DNA of 64,000 nucleotides from Symsagittifera roscoffensis (lineage: Eukaryota > Xenacoelomorpha > Acoela > Convolutidae), in the NCBI RefSeq assembly GCF_963678635.1, contig NC_087071.1, positions 22,103,194 to 22,167,193 on the forward strand, given 5' to 3'. Positions 37,182 to 48,887 of this stretch are shown here, one piece after another; the stretch's first letter is position 1, and each line of letters opens with the position of its first letter. Below the pieces are notes generated by a model. The model saw only the letters and a list, made by a program, of their open reading frames with translations. It did no database searches and was not told the DNA's origin. Made by a program: the position numbers and the translations under genes.

Positions 37182-40100
37182 TCAAGTTTGTGACTCTTCT
37201 ACACTCATTTCTGATTTATTCGCTTCCATTTGCTGCAACGAATCGCTAGTTTGCAATGACTCGGAGGTTTCCGTGCTTTCCTCAGTCGTAGTTTCTTTTT
37301 CTCGAATTTCAGTTGTAACGGCATTCTCTACATCTAAACTTTCATCTATTTCTTGTGGAGCGGCTGCAGATGATGCTGTCGTTTGTTCGTAGAAAATACC
37401 TGAAATTGTTCAACTTTCAACAACTAGCTAGAAATAATTGCTTTGATTGGAATGAAACTTTAATTAGACAATTTGTTTTTCAGCATTTAAATAATTCGAT
37501 GTTTTTTTGCTCCTCGCAATAAAATAAAAACAAACACAATTTGAAAAAAAAAATTTTCAAATATTTTTTTTTCAAAAATAACTGTGGTCGGAACCTTTCC
37601 TTCTTACATATCAAATGTCCTTTTCTCGCGTATATCTAAGCTAGGTTAAAATTCGACTAAAACGAGTTTTTTCCAAACGAGAAACTTACCATCCAGAAAG
37701 CAGTATGACTCAACTAATTCTAGAACTGCATCTAAAACAAGCAAAATTACTATTAAACTTAGTTTCAATTTGTTAGCAGTACAATTTGCATTTATATACA
37801 TGTAAATCATGATTTATACGGGCTAATTGATATAAAAATTGTTAGGATTACCAATACTACCAAGGAAATGAATAAATTATACATTAATTTTATCAAAATG
37901 TTTTGGATCTCTTTAGCTATTCCCCCCTTTGGAGCCACCCCTATAATGAAATAATTCAGCGGTTAGACTTATACGTTTTTGTGCCTTGTAACAAATATCC
38001 CCCTTTTGCAAAGAGGGGGGATAGTAATAGAGATCCAATGTTTTTTCATCAAATTTCAAAAAATATTGATCAAGTTACTTAGTTTAAGCATGATGTATCC
38101 GTTTCTTTGGTGATATTCAAATGTTTAATACTTGTGTTACCAATTAGCTTCTAAAAATTACTATTCTCTGTTTTTCTGCTCTTGGATTCTTTATTCTGCT
38201 CTTATACCAATCTTCTTATTGCTCAGCCTTCAGTTTGACTAATCAAGTAGGTTTATCCGCGTTAACGTTTACACCAAACCTTTCCAATTTTTGCTTTTCT
38301 AGTTGCTTTTGAGAGATCTTTCGAGAACTTTGATTTTACATTCAACAAAAATGTAAAGAATGATTTTTTGTTCAGCTTAGTGCAATCAATAAATTCGGAC
38401 ATAACTACTCTACTCGATCAAAATTCAATTAATATATAACTTTGAATTTATTTAACTATTTCCCCCTTTTTGCAAAAAAAAGGGGAGATTCGCTACTAGT
38501 TACAAAAATCCACATATGCTTAATCGTTTAATTAGTTCTATATATGGATGGCAAGCCGTTACTACATACCATAATTAGAGAGATCCTATAACTTTTAACT
38601 AACCGAATTCTTTCTTGCTGATCGTTTTCCGTTTTGTCTCTTTAAGTGCTTCGTAGGAGAAGGATGCAAACTCACGGAGAAAGAGCTCCTGAAATCGAAA
38701 ATGAATCAGAAAGTCAAGTTCGAAAACTCAAGAAGCACAAGAGGCGTTGTGGCGAATCGGTGATGATGGTGCCCAGCGATCATATGATTGCGGGTTCAAA
38801 TCGCACCTGCGCTACAATTTACAAGTGAGCTCTTGTAGGATAGCCATAGCTTTGTTAACCTTAAATAATAAACCTTCGGGCTAGGCCTTTGGCTGGTTAA
38901 CTGAAAAAAGCACAAAACTGATGAAGCGTGAACCAATTTGACTGCTCTGCATAATTTGATTGCTCTTTTGCTGACATCAGCAATCTTGAGTTTGAACATT
39001 CGCTGAAAAAGCTCTTTTTCCTTTTCCAACAAGCGAAGTATACAATTATAACTTTTGCTATCAAAATATTAAAAAAACATACTATTAAATGTTCAGTGGC
39101 TACAAATATGGGCATTCTGACTAATAAAGCTAATCCGAATCTAATGTGAGAAGAGGGACCCTTTGGGTCGGCAGGGGTTCAAATCTATGAGTGAGGGGGG
39201 ATGGGGGATTTAGGGCTCCCCCCCTAAATCCGCCCGTTTCTAAGCATAAAGAACATAAAAAATACATAGATAATTTTGCGCAGGGGAATTAATCTTTGTT
39301 TAATTTCTTCTTTTGATAGATCTCCAAATTTTTCAAAGACTAAAAATGATCAATCACAAATTTTAGTGGTCCGACATTCGATGAAATTTTGACCTGCGTT
39401 TGGTTTTTTTTTTCAAAACTCCGCAAGCATGTCATATCCTTGGAAAAAAACTGGTTAGAAAAATTGAATTGGGGTATTGGTTGCGAGGTTTCTTTCAACA
39501 ACAAATCAATTCCCTGCAGTGCTTGGAATGCAAATATCTTGCAAGACTCATGCAACGGAATGCAAATCATACAAGACTACTCGTGTCAGGGCACAGCCCT
39601 GAATGTCCGACTGCCTCTTAAGGTCTATGGAGCAACAGTAACATGGAAAAACTAAATGTAGACGCCAAATAAAGTACAAACTAATAAATTTCGCTTCTAG
39701 TAACAAATCAATTATTGCAAATAAGCTTCCTTCAACCAAATTGGAACGATTTCTAAGACGGATTAAATGACCGCTTACGCGTTAATAGCGGTAACTATAT
39801 CGAGCGTTAGTTGTCCCAAATTGGCAATCTTTAAACCTCCATAACTTAACAAAAAAAGATCGCAGATGAAATGTCTTTTTTATTTGAGCTTAGGATAACA
39901 ATACCTTTCAGATGATATGAAGAAATTTTGTCAAAAATGGCTAGTTAAAAATCGAAACTTTTCTGAAGAAAAAACCACCCGAGCACCAATAATCCGTTAA
40001 TTTCTTCAAGTCTGAACAATAACGCGCGGAGTTTATAACTCGGTAAACACCCTACTGATACCGTTGCTTTGGCTGTGAGCAGAATGGCTTCTTTCGAAAT

Positions 40101-42177
40101 CAAGTGCGTGTCAGGGTCTGTACGCATAATCTTCTTGATTTTGGCCAATGGGAACACAGTCAATTTCTCGTTCTCTTCCTCCTCTTCATTGTCTTGTTCT
40201 AGAACATTCTCGTCTTGTTCAACTAAAAAACATCAAATTTTCGACGACTAAGGACAACAAAATAATTTTTCTACAAATCGAGACAATAAGTTAACAAATC
40301 TTGAGAGATTAATTAATTTTAAAAACACTGTAAAACCTATTCAGCTTAAGATACATATGTTCGTCAACTTTTGTTTCTTTTAGATAGTTTCATGTCAATT
40401 CAGACTATCCCAAAAATTCAGCTCAAGCGACACAAGAAAACAAAAATTAATAAAAATCACCTTCAATTTCTTCAGGAATATTCTCAGTGATGTTTTCTTT
40501 TTCTATCTCACTTTCTTCCATGTCATTATCTTCATCGTCATTTGCTTCCCCGAGTGCGAAAATATTATCTTCCGTTTGCTCATTTTCGGTCGAATTATTT
40601 TCATTCGGAGTTCCATGACTGATTTCAGGAACAGCAGACATGTCCTTAGAACATTAAAATAGTACTTCAGAATTGGACTCTAGTTTTAGATTGTTATACC
40701 TCACATTTTCCTATTTCTTTTGGCGCTATGAGGAAGGAAAAAGTTTAAGGCCATTCATACAAAACTTCAAATTTTTAGTTGAAGTCTTCAAAAAAATCGA
40801 GACGACAAAAGGACCCAAAAAGGTTGCTCTAAAAACAATTCGAGAAAACTGGATCCAAAGATAAAACTTCGATTTCACTGGTAATCTGAAAAAAAAACGC
40901 CGGCTGAAACTCAAAATGGCCCATTTTTTCGCACCACGGTTTGCAATTTGAAACCATCGAAGGGCCATTACGCAAATTATTTTAAAGCGAAATTTTCTTC
41001 AAAATACGACCAAGATATAAAATCGCGTATTAACGAATTTCAAAATATTTTCGTGGCAAACACAAAAAAATAACGCGGTCGAAATAATTGAGCGTAGCTT
41101 CGGCGATAGGCCGGCAAGCCGAAGGGCCAACAAACCGAAAAAAAAATTACCATTCCAACAAGCCGAAAATTTATGTTAATAAATTTCAAATCATAACAGT
41201 ATTTATTCATTCACCTTTTCTTGTGTAGGTCCATCTTTTTCTGATTCATCGGACTTTTCGACTGATTGCTCCGATATTTGATGCTCATCTTCAGTGTTTG
41301 GGTTGGACTCGAGTAAAAATGACTCTTTAGCTGCGACCGAAACTAAAATGGTTAAAAGCCTTTGTGTTTCTAAATAGTGAGCTATTGTGTTTTTAAGCAT
41401 TTGAGATTCTTACACGTTAGTCAAACCCAGTCAACGCCAAATTTAAAATCTTTGACAAGTCTCATGAAATTCAGACAAGGGAAGTGGCTCATCCATCACA
41501 GGAACATAAAGACGTGTCGCACAAAACTGCGTGAAAGTTATAATCTTCTAATTTTTAATGAGACCAGCAAAAAATAAATACATTGTAGCAGGGGCGGATC
41601 TAGGATTTTCTGGAGGGGAGCGCGGATTTTCAAAAAATATTCGAAAATTTTGTCAACCTTTTTTTAGGCCGACCAAAATTGATTTTCTGAGCTCTCCCAA
41701 AGCACTACAAAGACCCTGTTTTGGCCAAAAATTCTGCGCCGCAGGCAAAATTATGAAAAACAGGCAAAAAAGGCGTTTTAGGCACTTTTTGGAAAAAGTT
41801 GACCAAAAAATCGCGTTTTTTCGGCGCGCGCGCCCCCTTAAAATTAGTATATTTTGGCGCCTTTAGAAAAATTTTAGTGTCAGTCAGCCAAAAATGGGTA
41901 TCTCAAAATAGTACCAAGGGGGGACCCTTTGGTTCGGCATGGGATCAAATCCCTGACAAAGGAAGCGGCTGCATCCCCCACCCCCCAAATCCGCCCCTGC
42001 ATTGTAGCTTGATTTTATTGAACATTTTTGCAAAATTCCAAAGGCGATAAAACCTGAAGATTGCAATTCAGACATTTCAGGATTTCGGTTTTCATCATTT
42101 TCCTCCTCCATCGGCGAAACTTCATTGGGGTCAACAGTCTCAGCATCAACATCTACCATTTCTACGCTGGCCGCCAT
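37182..42177 (-). CDS. POLE4: NF-YC-type histone-fold protein of the POLE4/CHRAC1/Dpb3 group
   Basis: Seven minus-strand exons with matching phases: 42054-42177 (ATG at 42175-42177), 41215-41330, 40461-40644, 40062-40222, 38604-38688, 37690-37731 and 37182-37399 (TGA at 37182-37184). Together they encode about 309 residues. The histone fold spans exons 4-6. It begins FPLAKIKKIMRTDPDTHLI, continues with KEAILLTAKATELF, then KRKTISKKEFDAVLELVES, then FLDG. The last two blocks resemble POLE4 (KRKT...D..AI..V..FAFLEG), while LLTAKATELF also recalls CHRAC1. In known animals POLE4 pairs with POLE3 in DNA polymerase epsilon, and CHRAC1 pairs with the same partner in a chromatin remodeller. Animal POLE4 and CHRAC1 are short (about 120-130 residues). 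Here about 160 acidic residues precede the fold and about 65 acidic or Ser/Thr-rich residues follow it. The symbol is tentative. Confidence 0.82.
37903..38038. repeat. Short palindromic element in an intron of the POLE4-like gene
   Basis: TTGGATCTCTTTAGCTATTCCCCCC on the left and its near-complement GGGGGGATAGTAATAGAGATCCAA on the right, about 136 bp overall. A related piece (TTTCCCCCTTTTTGCAAAA) is at 38460-38490. Probably a small MITE. Confidence 0.55.
38604..40222 (-). CDS. POLE4: Histone-fold core exons of the POLE4-like gene
   Basis: Exon 40062-40222 opens with an acidic run (EQDNEEEEENEK) and then encodes helix 1 and most of helix 2 of the histone fold, ending AKAT at donor ACG|GTATCA. 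Exon 38604-38688 (acceptor TTTCAG) starts ELFLREFASFSYEAL and ends KRKTISKKEF plus one base. The 42-base micro-exon 37690-37731 adds AVLELVESYCFLD. The three pieces join without a gap into one continuous NF-YC-like fold, which supports the whole model. Confidence 0.85.
38738..38905 (+). repeat. tRNA-derived SINE, family 2
   Basis: GGCGAATCGGTGATGATGG and, about 30 bases further, GCGGGTTCAAATCGCACC look like A and B boxes of a tRNA promoter. The body CAAGTGAGCTCTTGTAGGATAGCCATAGCTTTGTT recurs in diverged form at 58370-58410 (CAAGGTGAGCTTTTGTAG). It is located in intron 4 of the POLE4-like gene. Confidence 0.5.
39140..39235. mobile_element. Truncated copy of the CAGGGGCGGAT hAT-type element
   Basis: Shares AGGGACCCTTTGGGTCGGCA, a GGGTTCAAAT block and the CCTAAATCCGCCC end with the right part of 41589-41999. 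The left part is absent. Confidence 0.65.
39570..40020 (-). repeat. Dispersed repeat family A copy in intron 4 of the POLE4-like gene
   Basis: Begins with GACTACTCGTGTCAGGGCAC (3' signature inverted) and ends near GAAGAAAAAACCACCCGAGC with a decayed TTCCGAC-type terminus. It ends about 40 bases before exon 40062-40222. Confidence 0.7.
41589..41999. mobile_element. Non-autonomous hAT-type element with perfect 8-bp target duplication
   Basis: 411 bp beginning CAGGGGCGGATCTAGGATTT and ending AAATCCGCCCCTG, flanked on both sides by CATTGTAG (41581-41588 and 42000-42007). The 8-bp duplication and CAGGG-type ends are hallmarks of the hAT superfamily. The paralogous duplication copy at 44140-44150 has the uninterrupted site, confirming both borders. 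There is no transposase. The element lies in intron 1 of the POLE4-like gene. A related left part is at 61864-62130. Confidence 0.9.
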
Positions 42178-43299
42178 TTTTTATCACAAAAATGTAGAAC
42201 TTCAAAGTGATTTCAAAATCTTCACAATGCTTTGTTCAAAGAGAACAGATAGTTTAGTAGTCAAATGAGATAGATAGATACGACTTAGTTTCAACTGGGG
42301 CTTATGCGGTCGTTCGAAATGTCCAATCAACAAGACATCAAAATCTGAAAACAAAACCTGGAAATAATAATGCGAACTTTCACATTTACCTTCAGAGTTC
42401 TATTTTTTTTTTACAAAACATGATTTGAAAATTATCGCCTATTTTCAAAGATGCCCTTTTCGGATAAAAAATGATTTTAAGCTCTCATATCTACTCAAGA
42501 TGATAAAAAATCACTATGAACATGTAAATCTATCTTCTCAAAGTCATCTTCAAATTAATTTCAAACATCAATACAACACCTATGTTGTAATTACAACTTA
42601 TACGGGCATAAGTTCAGCTGTAGCCTTTTAAATGTAATGAAAATGAAAGAAAATAGCGAAACATTTCCATGTAACATCTTCAGGCGATCGACGTCTCCAT
42701 ACAAATGTAAGTTTAACAATAGAAGAAGGAATGAGCATCAATGTTTCGGTAATGGGACAAATAGATCTTGTTAATAATTTCTCACTAATGCAAAGTTGGA
42801 AAATTTTGTCACGAGGTTGAATGTTCCAGTTTCCGTTACAGAAATCCCTCGGAAAATAACGTAAAATTTAACTTTTTTCCTTGAGATCCAATACATAGAA
42901 TGAAATTTAATTTAATTTTTTCCTTTAGTTCTAATACAAAGATTAACTTTTAGAGGAAAAAGCGAACCCTTTTCAAACCAGAGAAGCAATGTAAGCCCTT
43001 TCGAATGGTTTTCAGGCATTATTTTGTAGTATCTAACAGCTGCAAAAAACATCAACTAGCAAAGTTTACTGAATAATGAATTTTCAAAAACTACATTTCT
43101 TTAATAGCTCAAAGTTAAATTTATAGTCGTTCAGTATAGCTCAAAAAGATTGCCTAGTTCGCACACAGATGAAAAATGGCATGTCAACCAAGTTTAATCT
43201 TATAAAAATCACAAATTAGTGTTAAACTTGCTGAAAAAAAAACGGAAATCTTGATTTATGCCTATTAAAAGCTGTTTGTATTAAGACCAATTATCCACG

Positions 43300-43510
43300 G
43301 AGGAAAGGACCAACACAAGAGCTGTACAGCTCATCACGGCGAACCTCTGTTGTGCCCCTGTTTAAGAACTACATAAAATTTTTTTGTTTAATTTTCTGGG
43401 CTGGGTAATGTTGATTCACCCTCAAGCAACGAGCACGGATCATGGTGGGCCTCGAACATCCGACCATTAGATAGAGAGGGGGAGATGTAACCACTTCATC
43501 ACCGCTCCCA
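43300..43510 (-). repeat. SINE family 1 copy in the first duplication unit
   Basis: Reverse complement of the 20341 copy, with AGCGGTGATGAAGTGGTT and GGATGTTCGAGGCCCACC as A- and B-box-like blocks. Its counterpart at 45368-45565 arose by the segmental duplication, not by an independent insertion, because both flanks are shared. Confidence 0.75.
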
Positions 43511-44194
43511 TGTTAGACAAAAAAAAACACTACAAAGAGCCAAAGGTGTTCGTCGCAAAAACAAAGAAGAAAACAAGCAACGAGCGACAATTAAAAAATC
43601 TTATTTTCAGTGTGAAACAACAAAAAATAGCTTTTGAAGTCAAATTTCATAGACATGACATAATTCGAACCATGAAATTCCCGGGCAAAATTCACCTTAC
43701 ATAACCAAATAGTTTTTGGCATACACCAAAAAACAACTCATGTACTCCAACTAGACGTATATCTATCTGAAACTATTTGCAAAATAGAAAAAAAAGTTCT
43801 AACGTATTGCCTTCTTAGTAGAAAAATTTGGATCATTCAAGGTTGAATGGAACCCATAAAAACTTATTCAGGTAAGAAACTAAATCATCGTCTTGAAATT
43901 TTTTTTTAAGTGTAACGCGTAATGCAGAAAAATAAACGAAAAATTGCAGTTCTTCTTCTCTTACACGTCAAACTGCGCTAAAACTTTTTAACCTCCAGCC
44001 AAACCCAAACTTTAAAAAAGTCTCATTAAATTCAGACGAGAGCAGTGGCTCATCCATCACAGGGCAATAAAGACCTGTCGCACAAGGCTACGGAAAATTT
44101 ACCTATCTTTTGATTTTTAATGAGACTTCTGCAAAAAAATACATTGTAGCTTGATTTTATCGGACATTTCTCAAAATTCCGAAGGTGATGAAAC

Positions 44195-44317
44195 CTGAAG
44201 ATTGCAACTCAAAATTTCAGAATTACGGTTTTTATCATTTTCCTCCTCCATCGGCGAAACTTCATTGGGCTCAACAGTCTCAGTATCCACATCTACCTTT
44301 TCAACTTTGGCCCGCAT
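44195..44317 (-). pseudogene. Duplicated first exon of the POLE4-like gene, frame-shifted
   Basis: This is a copy of exon 42054-42177 within a tandem duplication. It keeps an ATG (44315-44317), the block PNEVSPMEEEND and the donor after CAATCTTCAG. It is 123 nt rather than 124 because of a one-base loss near its 3' end, so it ends in a different phase and would not read into exon 41215-41330. It could still act as an untranslated or alternative leader, but as a coding exon it looks broken. Confidence 0.7.
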
Positions 44318-45367
44318 GTGTAAATGTAGAACTGATACTTTAGTAGTCAAATGAGATAGATAGAAACCACTTAGATTCAACTGGGGCAATATGTTGTCGT
44401 TCGAAATGTCAAATCAACAAGACATCAAAATCTGAAAACATAACCTGGCAATAATAATGCGAAATTTCACGTTTACCTTCAGTGCTCTAAATTTTTTTAC
44501 AAAATATGATTTGAAAATTATCGCCTATTTTCAAAGATGCCCTTTTGGGAAATAAAAAAAATATTTGAAGCTCTCAAATCTACTCAAGATGATGAAAAAA
44601 TACTATGAACGTGTAAATCTAGCTTCTATCAATACAACACCGATGTTGTAATTACAACTAATACAGGCATAAGTTCTGCTGTAGCCGTTTAAAAGTAATG
44701 AACATGAAAGAAAATAGCTAGAAGTTTCAATTCCAATCCAGAAACATTCCATGTTATAAATTCAGGCTATCATCATCTCCATACAAATATAAGTTTAACA
44801 ATAGAAGATGGAATGAGCATCAATGTTTCTCGGTCATGTGACAAGTAGATCTTGTTAATTATTTCCCACTAATGCAAAAGGGGAAAAATTGTCACGAGGT
44901 TGAATGTTGTAGTTTCCGCCAGTGAAATCCCTTGAAAAATATCTTAAAATTTAAATTTTTTCCTTTAGTTCTAATACTGAGATTGAAATTTAATTTAACT
45001 TTTTCCTTTAGTTCTAATACAAAGATGAACTTTTGGAGGGCGAAGCGACCCCTTTTCAAACCAGAGAAGCAATGTAAGCCCTTTCGAATAGGTTTCAGGC
45101 ATTATTTTTTAGTACCTAACAGCTCCAAAAAACTTTAAACCGCAAAGTTTACTGAATAATGAATTTTCAAAAACTACAATTCTTTAAAAACTCAAAGTTA
45201 AATTTATAGTCGTGCTGTATAGCTCAAAAAGACTGCCTAGTTCGCGCACAAATAAAAAATGACATATCAACCAAGTTTAATCTTATAAAAATCACAAATT
45301 AGTGTTAAACTTGCTGAAAAAAACGGAAAACTTGATTTATGCCTTTTAAAAGCTGTTATTTTTAAGA

Positions 45368-45565
45368 CCATTTATCCACGGAGGAAAGGACCAACACAAG
45401 AGCTGTACAGCTCATCACGTCGAACCGCTTTTGTGCCCCTGTTTAAGAACTACATAAAAATTTTTTGTTTAATTTTCTGGGCAACGAGCACGGATCATGG
45501 TGGGCCTCGAACATCCGACCTTTAGATAGAGGCGGAGATGTAACCACTTCACCACCGCTCCCCTG
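45368..45565 (-). repeat. SINE family 1 copy in the second duplication unit
   Basis: Orthologous to the 43300-43510 copy. It lacks a short stretch (GCTGGGTAATG to CCTCAA) present in the other, a post-duplication deletion. Confidence 0.75.
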
Positions 45566-46497
45566 TTAGAAAAAAAACACTACAAAGAGCCAAAGGTGCT
45601 CGTCGCAAAAACAAAAGAAAACTAGCAACGAGCGACAATAAAAAAAATCTTAATTTTAGTAAAAAACATCAAAAAACAGCTTGAAGTCAAATTTTACAGA
45701 CATTACACAAATCGAACCATGAAAATCCTGGGCAAAATTCACTTTCCTATCCATATAATTTTCGGTATACCCCAAAAAACAACTATTGTACTCTAAATAG
45801 ACGTATATCTATCTAAAAATATTTGCAAAATAGAAAAAAAGTTCTAACTTATTGCATTATTAGCAGAAAAATTCGGATCATTCAAGGTGGAATGGAACCC
45901 ATAAAAATTTGTTCAGGTAAAAAAAACTGAATCATGGTCTAGATTTTTTTTCAAGTGTGACGCGTATCGCAGAAAAATATACGAACTTAATGATCTTGTA
46001 GAGCCTCATTATCAAATAATTAGATGAATTTAAGTGTAAACTAGGAAATAATAATAACCAATTAAATTTAAAAATAACCTTTATTTTCGAAAAAAAAATG
46101 TAACCATGTTGCACATCCGACTGATACTCATGAAAAAAATCTTCATTAAACCTTTTTTCACAGACAATTCGACAAAATTCAATTGAAACTTGGAAAAAAA
46201 GCCCGCTGACATAAATAAAAAGAAATTTGTTTTTGCTGATAAAAAATTGTTGTTCAAATCGAAAAGTATATTGGACTGGTATTCGTAAACTGAGTGTAAT
46301 TTTGTAAGTTTTGCATCTCAGACAAAAGTAAAAAAAAAAGATTTTTCCTTAATAAAAACGCAAATTATATTTAGAAATAAAAATATTTTAATTAATTTTG
46401 ATTTTCTAAGCTTTGCTGCAAAAAAAAAGGCTGATAATGTAGTAAATATTCGCTTATACTTAAACAAGGATAGCCGTTTGCTTTGCAAGTAGCATAG

Positions 46498-47395
46498 ACT
46501 GTTCCGACTATATTAATATGAAATACAAAAAAAAATCTCCAAATTAGTTAAGTTTTTCCTGCGTGGTTGGAAAGAAAGACCTAAACGAAAAAAAAACTTA
46601 CGCAAACACGATATTCATCGCAAATTATGCCAATTGGAAAACAATTTTTGTAAATTGACTAGAAAAACAAAAAATCGTTACAAAAATTATCACGGCTTAT
46701 ATTAAGCATAAAAAAGCTATAGTAAACCTGCACTCTCAACTTATAAGCTCGAAATTAGACCAAAAATTGTAAATTTCAAGACGGCTTTTCTCGACACTGA
46801 GAAAAAATTTTCTAAAAATTTTGATGTCGTTCGAATCACGACGAAAGGGATTTATTATAATCACTTGACACATTCCGATGATTATTCGTGGTACCTGATT
46901 TTGCGAGGAAAACAAGAAGAAAAAGAAACACTCGAATACAAAGCTCCTCCCCATTTTTTTGAAAGGTCGGAACAATAAAAACAGTTCTACTGATAATGTA
47001 AAGTAATTAAAACATAACAAAAATTTGTTAATACTCAATTCAGTGAAAAAGTGAATCGTACTCTGATATAGAATCGAATTGAATCTCATATACTTTCGTA
47101 TAGCTTCGAAGGCAAAAGCATAAATAAGCTAATGTAAGCCTGCTTACTCGCTCGAATTTAGACGAAAAATCAAAAATATCAAACCGGTTTTTCTCGACAC
47201 TGGGAAAATAAAAAAAAATTAATGTCGATCGAAGCACGACTGAAAGGGCTTCATTATGCTATATCACTCAATCCAGAGTGATTATTTGTGGTAGCTGATT
47301 TCGCGTGGAAAACAAAAAGAAAAAAAACTAAAACACCCGAATACAAAGCCCCCTCCCCCCATTTTCAATGGTCGGAACAAACACGTGCATCGGCG
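46498..47395. repeat. Dispersed repeat family E, with its end module doubled
   Basis: 46498 begins TGTTCCGACTATATT and 46975 ends GGTCGGAACA, an inverted GTTCCGAC pair. The last ~240 bp (CTCGAAATTAGACC, CTTTTCTCGACACTG, GATTATTCGTGGTACCTGATTT, GGTCGGAACA) is repeated at 47145-47395. A third copy is at 57465-57685, with its own GTTCCGACC start at 56685. Confidence 0.7.
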
Positions 47396-48274
47396 GACCC
47401 TGTTCTAAAAACAAATAAGTTTACTACATATTTTGGATTTATAATTACTTCACTTTTTATGGATATCACCCTGGCAGAAGAAAATCTTAGACTACAACCA
47501 TATTATCAAACAGTTAGATGAACTTAATTCGAAACTTTATTGCAAAACTCAATGAAACAAAAAAATATATATATTCTACAACAATCAGATGTCCAATGAC
47601 TTATGCTAATATGAAACCAGTTTCCATGAATTCATTCTCAGGTGCACACCACTAGAAAAAACTGGATTAATTAGCTAAATCAAAACAGACTGATAGATAC
47701 ATGTTTTCTTTTCTGCAATAAAATTGCATGTCTTCTTCTCTTATTCTAAGCATATCGTGTCAATACTCGTTGTCTCGGTTTTATCCTCTGCTGTATTAGC
47801 TGCTGTTGAAACGCTTATTTTAAATTAAAACTCAGAAAAAATAATCACTGCTATAAAAACGGAATAATGGTCGAAAATAAAACTTTAAATTTTCTTTTTC
47901 ATTGTCGCATGATGCATATTACGCTGGTATAAACTACAACTTCCTCATCTAAAAAATAGAATAATTAGGAAACTAGGACTTTTTGAAACACTTCATCAGC
48001 AGGCATGATCCAGCCTCTCGCAAACATCTTTACAAAGTATCGCAGCTCAAAACAGGTGCAAAAAATAATTTGTAAAAATGAGCAACCTGATGAGCTCAGT
48101 ATGTCGAGAAATTCAAAGTTTCATCTGACTCAAATGAGTGTCAAAAAACAAAATCAAAGCCAACAGCAAGTTCGAAAAGGGCCAATGAGCTTAAGGAAAC
48201 TGAAAGAAAAAGAATATAGCCAACAGAAAAAGAAAAGTTAAAAAGCCAATGAACGCAATTAAACAGAAAAAAAA

Positions 48275-48680
48275 TAAAACATGTTTTTTTTGGAAAAAGC
48301 TTTCGATTTTCAAAAAAAAGAAGGCATTAAATTTCTTTAAATTTCTAGAACAATTTATCACTGAAACTTTTTTGATAAAAAAACCAATTCGAGAAAACTG
48401 GATCGATAGGTAATTTTTTTTATTTCGCTGGAAAATCTGAAAATTAAATTTCATTTTCGAAGCTAGAATGCGATCACGTTTTTCGTAACCTTTATACTTT
48501 TCCTGTTCGATAGTGGATTTTGCCTTCCTCTTAACAATGGAAATGAATAGAACTTTAAAAGAAATCAACAGTCGAACCGCGAAAAAGTAAACTTGAGCCT
48601 GAACAAATTTCCAGAAAAAAAAACAATGACCACGACCTATATAAGTGTCTGAACAAGGTGAATCGACTCTTAACAATACT
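48275..48680. repeat. Dispersed repeat family D, uninterrupted copy
   Basis: TTCTAGAACAATTTATCA, AATTCGAGAAAACTGGATCGATAGG, CTTCCTCTTAACAATGG and CGACCTATATAAGTGTCTGAAC recur in the same order at 59065-59660 (interrupted by a MITE). Partial copies are at 40745-40885 and 55985-56180. Its A/T runs produce a spurious 161-codon minus-strand frame. Confidence 0.7.
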
Positions 48681-48887
48681 ATTTTTGAAACTTTTCAAAA
48701 AAATCATGTTTAAGCTCTTTGAAATTCTTCAAGCTTTAAGATTCGATTACGATTAATTTCAATTTTTTGAAAATTTTTCCCATTCTGCCGTTCTGCAATT
48801 GTCCACATTTTGAGAAACATCAAGATCGTTGTTTACATTGTACGAACAATTCATTCACAACTTCTCAAGACTCGAACTCTCTTTCTT

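Larger units (their letters stand above)
41400..45960. repeat. Tandem segmental duplication covering the POLE4-like promoter and exon 1
   Basis: About 41400-43960 and 43960-45960 align throughout in direct orientation. Shared landmarks are the TGGCTCATCCATCACAGG block (41485 and 44050), exon 1, the CCTTTTCAAACCAGAGAAGC block (42968 and 45052), and a SINE copy (43300-43510 and 45368-45565). The first copy is longer chiefly because of a 411-bp hAT-type insertion. Divergence of many substitutions and small indels indicates an old event. Confidence 0.85.
45960..48880. other. Intergenic region between TRAP1 and the POLE4-like gene
   Basis: No gene recognised. Holds family E repeats (46498-46975, 47145-47395) and a family D repeat (48275-48680). 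I saw no AATAAA close downstream of the TRAP1 stop codon in the orientation of the gene. Other AT-rich sequence fills the rest. Confidence 0.6.

Noticed and set aside
38745-38815. Functional tRNA gene
   Set aside because: It has A- and B-box-like blocks, but I could not fold a complete cloverleaf with a paired acceptor stem. The diverged copy at 58.4 kb indicates a SINE.
38646-38828. Plus-strand 60-codon frame
   Set aside because: It is the shadow of exon 38604-38688 on the other strand, followed by a SINE.
38796-39032. Minus-strand KELFQRMFKLKIADVSKRAIK as the missing ELF exon of the POLE4-like gene
   Set aside because: No usable acceptor, and it does not continue into the GKRKT block. The exon at 38604-38688 fits perfectly in phase and sequence.
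48191-48676. 161-codon minus-strand frame rich in Phe, Lys and Leu
   Set aside because: It lies entirely in the family D repeat and is built on A/T runs. The sister copy at 59 kb does not keep the frame.
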